Assembly: GCF_000220395.1 (NCBI RefSeq)
Contig: NW_004086795.1
Location: forward strand, 1 to 29,741
Length of the DNA stretch: 29,741 nucleotides
Reading direction: 5' to 3'
Source of the DNA: Ichthyophthirius multifiliis
Lineage: Eukaryota > Ciliophora > Oligohymenophorea > Hymenostomatida
The notes under the pieces were generated by a model. That model did no database searches. It worked only from the letters and a program-made list of their open reading frames with translations, and was not told where the DNA came from. Made by a program: the position numbers and the translations under genes. How positions within the stretch are numbered: position 1 is the stretch's first letter; each line of letters opens with the position of its first letter. Positions 23,463-29,741 of this stretch are shown here, in pieces.

Positions 23463-24748
23463 TCATTTAAATTTTATTCCTAAAATTGTATTTTATATAC
23501 TTTTCATTGAATTCTAATAAAAATCTGTCTTTTATTCTTAATTAGATTTAATAAATCCCATTGATTCTTTCTGTTTACTTTAAAAGAATTATTTTCCTTA
23601 AGATGTTTCCAAACAAGTAGTAGTATCGAAATTTGTATTAAATTTCCTATTTTAAGATATCATACTTTAATCAATTTTAAATAAAGGAATTTCAAATTAA
23701 GTATTTTATATATTTTCCACAGTATCTTCATAAAATTATGACGTATCAATAAACTAGCTTTCTTTTTTACTTAATTTCAATTAATTAATTTTTTCTTATT
23801 TTTTTTATTTAATAACGCAATTTTCAGTACACCAATCTAAACATATTTCCCCTATTTAATTTTCATTTATATTTAAATCTTTCTAAAAAGCTTGCTTTAA
23901 CATTTTATAATTAGGTTTTTCCTTAAACTAAAGTCCAAAAACATGGCTAAAATAAACTCGAAAAGATAACGGTACATCTTTAGTTAGATCTTCTATATTC
24001 TATTTTATTTTCATGTTTTTTATTATTTCAAACTTCTACTCTTTATCTTCACAAACCAAATTTTGCCAAGGCAACTCGCCTTTTAAAAAATACAACAAAA
24101 CATAGCCCAAAGACTATAAATCATCTCTTCTTGATTATTCTAATCCTTTATGGCTATTAATTGATGTATATCTTGCAGTCCCTATTAATCCTTTGTTGAC
24201 ACTTTCCTATATATGTTAGTTATTTTCAATATAATTTTTTGATAAACCGAAATCTATTATGTATATTTTATGGTGATTTCCTTCATTTCCAATGACGAAA
24301 TTTTCAGGTTTTATATCTCTGTGTATATAATGTTTTTCATGCATAAATTATAAGGCTTCAAGCATTTATATTCCACAAATTAAAGTGGTTTTTGGTGAAA
24401 ATTTATTTGATGTGTTTTTTTTTTGAGTTGATCTAAATTTTATCCTAAGAAACTCATTATTAAAAAGGTATATTTATCTGTAACTAATTAATCGACTAAA
24501 CGGGGAAAATGGACACAGTCTTGCATTAAATTTAATATAAAAGCCTCCTTTTGAATCATTCCTTATAATCCCTTTTTATCTTTTCTTTCTAGTTTAACAG
24601 CGCGGAGCTTTTTTTGAATATTGTCGAATACTTTATGTATCTCACCAAATGAGCCAGAACCTATTTTATCAAGGGATATGTATCTATCATTTAGAGTTAT
24701 TTCTTACATTATTTTTTTAGGTAAATATTCATTTTGACTGTATTTCAT
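23463..24748 (-). CDS. Casein kinase 1 family protein kinase, one base short
   Basis: A CK1-type serine/threonine kinase of about 428 residues without introns. The glycine loop is GSGSFGE (residues 30-36) and the ATP-binding lysine is in AVKLE (residue 52). The catalytic loop HRDIKPEN, the metal-binding DFGLS and the CK1-specific [21 protein letters not shown] follow in order. Then come [14 protein letters not shown] and [14 protein letters not shown] with a DWCTEN terminus of the domain. The last 130 or so residues are a polar, Gln/Lys-rich tail with no known motif. The length is two more than a multiple of three, and the frame breaks once, inside a run of ten A (plus-strand T run at about 24415-24424). 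Eleven A would give a continuous protein reading [13 protein letters not shown] homopolymer sequencing error is the simplest explanation. CK1 kinases prefer acidic or pre-phosphorylated sites and act in cytoplasm, nucleus or cilia; which applies here is unknown. Confidence 0.88.
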
Positions 24749-25084
24749 TAAGTTGAAAAAAAATTATATATAATTATTATTTTTTAGATTAAAAATAAAA
24801 AATATAAAAAATTAAAATTATTTTTTTTGTTAATAAAAATTAAATTAAATTTAGTTAAAAAAAATATTAAAAAATAAATAAAAAAAAAAATAGAATTTTT
24901 AGAAAAATATAAAAATAAATTATAAATAAAATATAAAATAAATAATATTGAAAAAATTATAAAATAAAAGTTTTTTTATTAAAAAAAATATTTATTTTAA
25001 AAAATAAAATATAAAAAAAAAGTAAAATAAATATAAATAATAATAAAAAAAATAAAAAAAAAATATATTAATAAATGTGATAAA

Positions 25085-25121
<37 letters not shown>

Positions 25122-25255
25122 TTTAATATTATAATATATCTTTTAAAAATTAATTTTAATAATTATTAATATTTTATCAATATCAATTGTTTTTATTTTT
25201 TTATTTTTTAAAATTTATAATATAAGATATTAAATTTATATATTAAATTTTAAAA
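24749..25255. other. Divergent intergenic region with AAT microsatellite
   Basis: Poly-A-rich sequence between the minus-strand kinase and the plus-strand amidase, so it likely holds both promoters. An (AAT)n run lies at about 25088-25122. No other feature was seen. Confidence 0.5.
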
Positions 25256-26271
25256 ATGTAATAAATACGGAAATTCAAAGTAGCAATATTACAAACTAAA
25301 GTAAGTAAAGTTAAAACAGAAACATTAAATTATGTTTAAAAAGCTCTTGATGAAGCAGGTAAAAATGGGGCAAAAATATCTATTTTGGGCGAAACATTTA
25401 ATTGTCTTTATAATAAGGATTATTGTATTGCAGCAAGTGAAAATTTTTCTGAAAATTAAGAAAAAACACCTACATTAAAATTATTAAAAGAGTATGCAAT
25501 AAAATATAAAATGTCTATAATAGGAAGTATTCCAGAAATAGATTCTAAAAATAATTTATATAATACTTGCATAGCAATTAATTAAGAAGGAAATTTAGCA
25601 GCTGTACATAGGAAAATACATCTATTTGATATAAATATTCCAGGAAAAGCAACTTATAAAGAATCTGATACGTTTAAAAGTGGAGACAAAATAACTATTT
25701 TTGATACAGGATTTTGTAAAATAGGGTTAGGTGTTTGTTATGATATAAGATTTGCAGAATATGCATTAGTAATGTGCTAAAAAAAAGGTATTTTTAGAAA
25801 GAAAAAAAATATAAAAAATTAAAAATAAAAATAAATTAATGTTTTAAATATATAAATAATTTTAAATATATAATAAAAATATATATATTTATATATATTA
25901 TATATATTTGTATATTATTATATATATATATAGGCGCATAAATTTTGATATATCCAGGATCTTTTTCAATGGGAACTGGACCATATCATTGGGATTTGCT
26001 TTTAAGAGCTAGGGCCATTGATAATTTATGTTATGTAATAGGAAGTTGTACAGCTAGATTTACTTAAGATTCTTCAGTATATTGGGCTTGGGGACATTCA
26101 AGATTGGTTGATCCTTTTGGATAGGTCAAAGTCAGTTGTGAATATGAAGAGGCTATTTTATATCATGATGTTGATTTGGATTATTTAGATTAGATTAGAG
26201 CATAAATTCCTATTTATTAGTAAAAAAGATATGATATTTATGAAGTTATAGATAAAAAATCTAATATTTGA
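25256..26271 (+). CDS. Nitrilase-family omega-amidase (NIT2-like)
   Basis: A carbon-nitrogen hydrolase most like eukaryotic NIT2, the omega-amidase that hydrolyses alpha-ketoglutaramate or alpha-ketosuccinamate to the keto acid and ammonia. Exons 25256-25787 and 25934-26271 give 289 residues, near the family length. The Glu-Lys-Cys triad is intact: E46 in LGETFN, K120 in VHRKIHLFD and C161 in LGVCYDIRF. The second exon carries [23 protein letters not shown] and the [14 protein letters not shown] block. The 146-base intron interrupts KK|GAQILIYP with phase 1 and is rich in TA repeats. No targeting peptide is evident, so a cytosolic enzyme is likely. Mitochondrial carrier and amidase genes are near each other only by chance. 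The stop is TGA 26269-26271. Confidence 0.92.
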
Positions 26272-27268
26272 ATTTTTTTTGTTAATATAGTTTATTAGTA
26301 ATTGATTTTAGTATATAATTATAATATAATAATTATAAATTTATATAAATAATTATATTTTTTAATATTTATATTTTTATTTAAAAATTAAATAAATATT
26401 ATTTAAATAATATTTTATGATTATTAGATTTTTATATAATGAATATAATTATTATATACAAAAAATTTTTAATATTAATTTTTATTTAGAAATAATTTAA
26501 TTTAAATGAATACTTTTTTATTTTAATTAAATAGATTAATATTATATATATTTTTTTTTTTTAATTAAAAAAAATAATTAATAAAATAATACTATTTATT
26601 ATTATTTAATAATTATTATTAACTTATTCAATAATAAAAATTGTCATTTTAATGCTATATTTGAAATTAAATTTTTAAAAAATATTATCTAATTAATAAT
26701 ATGTATAATACTAAAACTAAAACTATAATTAAAATTTCTTTATTATATCTAAAAAATAATATTAATATTATAATTATCATATTAAAAATAATTTATTTAT
26801 AAATTAATATGTATAAATTATTTTATTATTATTTCTATTTTTCGTAAAATTAAAAAATCTATATATTAATAATAATATGATTATTTTATATGATCAAATT
26901 AATTAAATTATTATCCATAATAATATTTAATAATTCTTATAAAATTCTTATCTATATATCAATAATTTTATTTGTTGAAAAAGAATGTCTATATAAAAAA
27001 TAAAAATAGTAATTTATAATGATGAAGAATATTTAAAAATAAAATAATTTTTTTAATATTATAAATTTTATTTTTTTACATAAATATTTATTTCAAATTT
27101 AAAAAATTTTATAGATATTATTTCTTAATCCAATAATTATTTTATTCAATAAATTTAAATAATAACGTAAAAATTAAAATATTAACGTAAAAATTTAACA
27201 TTAATAAAAATAAGTTAAGTTAAATTAAATAAAATATAATTTTATAAATATATATAAAAATATAAAAA

Positions 27269-27300
<32 letters not shown>

Positions 27301-27546
27301 TTAATATTTAAATTTCTTTATTAATTTTTTTATTGTTTTATTTATATAAAATAAAATCTAATATCATATTAAATAATTTTTTTATATAATTTCAGTTAAA
27401 ATAATATTAAGTTAATTTTTAATTATTTTTAAGTTATTTTAACAATTTTATAGATTTTTTTAAAAAAGTTTAATATATATTTTTAATATTAATTAAAAAA
27501 AATTAAAAAAAAAAATTTTAAATAATTTAAATAAAATAAAAAAAAA
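26272..27546. other. Long AT-rich intergenic region
   Basis: About 1.3 kb of nearly pure A/T sequence, including a TA microsatellite at about 27275-27300 and short runs such as AACGTAAAAATTAAAATATT repeated near 27165-27195. It presumably includes the promoter of the downstream surface-protein gene. No gene on either strand was recognised. Confidence 0.55.
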
Positions 27547-29741
27547 ATGAAGAATACAATTTTAATAATATTTTTTTTCGGGTTTATATGTTATTCCTTA
27601 GGATAAGACTTTTTCACTGAAAATTAATTATAAGTAAATGATCTTGAAGGATGGATAGTTTATAACAGCTTAAGTTATGACGGTAACGAAAAAAGTTAAT
27701 GCTAAACTATTGATGTATTTGGTTTAATGAATACATTTGGAAGAAAAGATTTTTAAACATAAACTTATGTAGAAAAAGTATTTGATGTATAAGGTTAATC
27801 TACTTGCTAGTTAAATTTTGATTTATATCTTATGAATATTACATTCAAAGATATTTTTTTCGTAGAAGTTGATGATGTATAGGATGGTTAAATAGAAGGT
27901 AAATAATATAAATTATATAATAAATTAAAATTTTTAAAAAATAGTATTGAAATATGATTGTAATAATATATTATAAAATAAAGAAGGAGATATCTTAACT
28001 GTATAATGTTTTGATACAGATTATAATATTTAAAGAGATACTTAAATTGCATAATTTAAAGAAAAGTCATTTAATGTCAGAAGCTCTTTTAAATTAAGAT
28101 TTAGAGCTGAATTATCTTCAGAAGATAATGATACTTATTGGGGCTTAAGAAACGTTTCTATAAAATGCGTTTGTAAAGATTGTAATGAACAAAACTAATG
28201 TCCTGCAAATTCAATTAAAAACTAAACTGGAGTATGTGAATGTTATAAAGGATTTGTTAATATAGGAACTTAAGAATAATTGATTTGCGAAATTGAAGAA
28301 CATGCATGTGATATATCATGTCATACTTGTGATAATGGAGTTTGTGGATGTAACACAGATTAGACTCTTTCCAACGATGGAAAAAGCTGCAACACTCCAG
28401 TATGTAATGATAGTTGTTTCTAATGTGATAAAGGAATTTGTATTTGTGGAGAAGGGTAGGAATTGACTGAAGATAATAAATCTTGCTAAGTAAAATGCCC
28501 AGACGGATGGAAAAGGGGTGAAGACGGTTTATCATGTTCACTTGAATGTAAATTAGGGTGGTAATTAAATGAAGATGGATAATCTTGTGTGCTTGTTTGT
28601 GGAGAAGAATAAGAAATTAGTAAAGATGGATAGTCATGTATAGTAAAATGCCCAAATGGATGGACAAGAGGTGAAGATGGTTTATCATGCTTCCTTGAAT
28701 GTAAATTAGGATGGTAATTAAGTGAAGATGGATAATCTTGCTTACCACCCTCTTGTGATGAATCATGTCATACTTGCGATTTAGGTGTTTGCGGATGTAA
28801 CGAAAAATATACACTTTCTGAGAATAATAAAAAATGCAACCCACCTGTTTGCCATGAAAGTTGTTCCTAATGTAATGAAGGTACTTGCGTTTGTGATGAA
28901 GGTCAATAATTGAATGAAGATTAATAATCTTGTTCTGTTGTCTGCCCTCAAGATTGGACATATGATGGATAATCTTGCTTACCCCCCTCTTGTGATGAAT
29001 CATGTCATACTTGCGATTTAGGTGTTTGCGGATGTAACGAAAAATATACACTTTCTGAGAATAATAAAAAATGTAACCCACCTGTTTGCCATGAAAGTTG
29101 TTTCTAATGCCATGAAGGTACTTGTGTTTGTGATGAAGGTCACTAATTGAATGAAGATTAATAATCTTGTTCTGTTGTCTGCCCTCAAGATTGGACATAT
29201 GATGGATAATCTTGCTTACCCCCCTCTTGTGATGAATCATGTCATACTTGCGATTTAGGTGTTTGCGGATGTAACGAAAAATATACACTTTCTGAGAATA
29301 ATAAAAAATGTAACCCACCTGTTTGCCATGAAAGTTGTTTCTAATGCCATGAAGGTACTTGTGTTTGTGATGAAGGTCACTAATTGAATGAAGATTAATA
29401 ATCTTGTTCTGTTGTCTGCCCTCAAGATTGGACATATGATGGATAATCTTGTTTACCCCCCTCTTGTGATGAATCATGTCATACTTGCGATTTAGGTGTT
29501 TGCGGATGTAACGAAAAATATACACTTTCTGAGAATAATAAAAAATGTAACCCACCTGTTTGCCATGAAAGTTGTTTCTAATGCCATGAAGGTACTTGTG
29601 TTTGTGATGAAGGTCACTAATTGAATGAAGATTAATAATCTTGTTCTGTTGTCTGCCCTCAAGATTGGACATATGATGGATAATCTTGCTTACCACCCTC
29701 TTGTGATGAATCATGTCATACTTGCGATTTAGGTGTTGCGG
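27547..29741 (+). CDS. Secreted cysteine-rich repeat surface protein, 3' partial
   Basis: The start at ATG 27547 gives a clear signal peptide (MKNTILIIFFFGFICYSLG). Residues of about 20-205 form a domain resembling the N-terminal lectin- or jelly-roll-like domain of many ciliate cysteine-rich proteins, with GW, KVFDVQ, a WGLRNVSIKC end and few cysteines. Exon 1 is 27547-27898; the intron ends at a tandem acceptor (27983 or 27986), both keeping the frame. After it comes a cysteine-rich region of EGF/furin-like modules: CDISCHTCDNGVCGC, CPDGWKRGEDGLSC, ECKLGWQLNEDGQSC. A 51-codon duplication (units starting 28496 and 28649) precedes four exact-length 79-residue repeats from residue 374. The protein runs off the window with no stop seen. 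It is likely a surface or secreted protein, possibly related in role to immobilisation antigens, but no GPI signal can be checked. More than 20 TAA/TAG codons lie in this exon, so the standard code cannot read it. Confidence 0.85.
27899..27986 (+). other. Intron with tandem AAGAAG acceptor
   Basis: Donor GTAAAT at 27899 follows codon GAA G. The 3' end reads AAAGAAGGAG, so splicing after 27983 or after 27986 both keep the frame and differ by one codon (Glu-Gly versus Gly). An in-frame TGA inside the intron shows that it must be removed. Confidence 0.75.
28496..28747 (+). repeat. 153-bp imperfect coding duplication
   Basis: The module coding CPDGWKRGEDGLSC...ECKLGWQLNEDGQSC beginning at 28496 recurs at 28649 as CPNGWTRGEDGLSC...ECKLGWQLSEDGQSC. 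The spacing of 153 bases is 51 codons. The two copies are clearly diverged, so this duplication is older than the downstream 237-bp array. Confidence 0.85.
28751..29741 (+). repeat. 237-bp tandem array, four full copies plus partial
   Basis: The segment starting TCTTGTGATGAATCATG occurs at 28751, 28988, 29225, 29462 and 29699, exactly 237 bases apart each time, which is 79 codons. Copies 2-4 appear nearly identical. Copy 1 differs at several sites, for example CNEG versus CHEG and GQQL versus GHQL. The fifth copy is cut by the window edge after about 43 bases and reads GGTGTTGCGG where the others have GGTGTTTGCGG. Confidence 0.95.

Noticed and set aside
26272-27546. Hidden genes, tRNAs or transposon ends in the long AT-rich spacer
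   Set aside because: I scanned both strands and saw no cloverleaf, terminal repeat or protein-like composition.
28617-29714. A 365-codon open frame on the minus strand with repeated histidine-rich units
   Set aside because: It is the antisense shadow of the 237-bp coding array. The plus strand has a signal peptide, regular cysteines and EGF-like modules, and the antisense repeats only because the sense repeats.
28751-29741. A CRISPR-like or satellite array
   Set aside because: The units are contiguous, 237 bases, in frame and coding, with no spacers, in a eukaryotic gene.

Overview
This window looks like macronuclear DNA of an oligohymenophorean ciliate. TAA and TAG read as glutamine inside every recognisable gene and TGA is the only stop. 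The DNA is extremely AT-rich (about four fifths or more by eye, not counted), and introns are mostly 39-90 bases with GT...AG ends. Ichthyophthirius multifiliis is the closest match I can suggest from base composition, intron size and the cysteine-rich surface protein at the right end; Tetrahymena-like relatives are possible. A standard-code ORF search misses nearly every gene here. All gene models below were read by hand in the ciliate code, with introns placed so that family motifs join in frame.

Layout. 0.4-1.7 kb (-): a five-exon DHHC palmitoyltransferase with a polyglutamine tail. 2.2-8.0 kb (-): a very large four-exon gene predicting about 1865 residues, with a leucine-rich array, a polyQ linker, a second leucine-rich array and a C-terminal multi-pass membrane region. 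8.3-10.3 kb (+): two poorly defined hypothetical genes. 10.4-12.4 kb (-): a coiled-coil plus WD40 protein. 12.7-13.3 kb (-): a decayed relic of a plasma-membrane-type Ca2+ ATPase. 14.6-16.0 kb (-): a clean seven-exon PP1 catalytic subunit. 16.8-17.9 kb (+): an Asn/Gln/Ser-rich hypothetical protein. 18.3-19.2 kb (-): a mitochondrial carrier with one surplus base. 20.0-20.7 kb (-): a possible decayed anoctamin. 21.6-22.6 kb (-): a coiled-coil hypothetical protein. 23.5-24.7 kb (-): a CK1-family kinase with one base missing from an A run. 25.3-26.3 kb (+): a nitrilase-family omega-amidase. 27.5 kb to the end (+): a secreted cysteine-rich surface protein whose C-terminal part is a 237-bp in-frame tandem array cut by the window edge.

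The genes do not form a pathway or operon. They are ordinary, individually transcribed eukaryotic genes covering signalling (PP1, CK1), lipidation (DHHC), transport and metabolism (carrier, amidase) and surface or recognition functions (LRR membrane protein, cysteine-rich repeat protein). I found no mobile element, virus-like element, CRISPR array, tRNA or rRNA gene. I do not see a new multi-gene system. The most interesting items are the LRR-polyQ-LRR-membrane architecture, the homogenised 237-bp array, the two decayed membrane-protein relics and the two single-base frame breaks in otherwise well-preserved genes.
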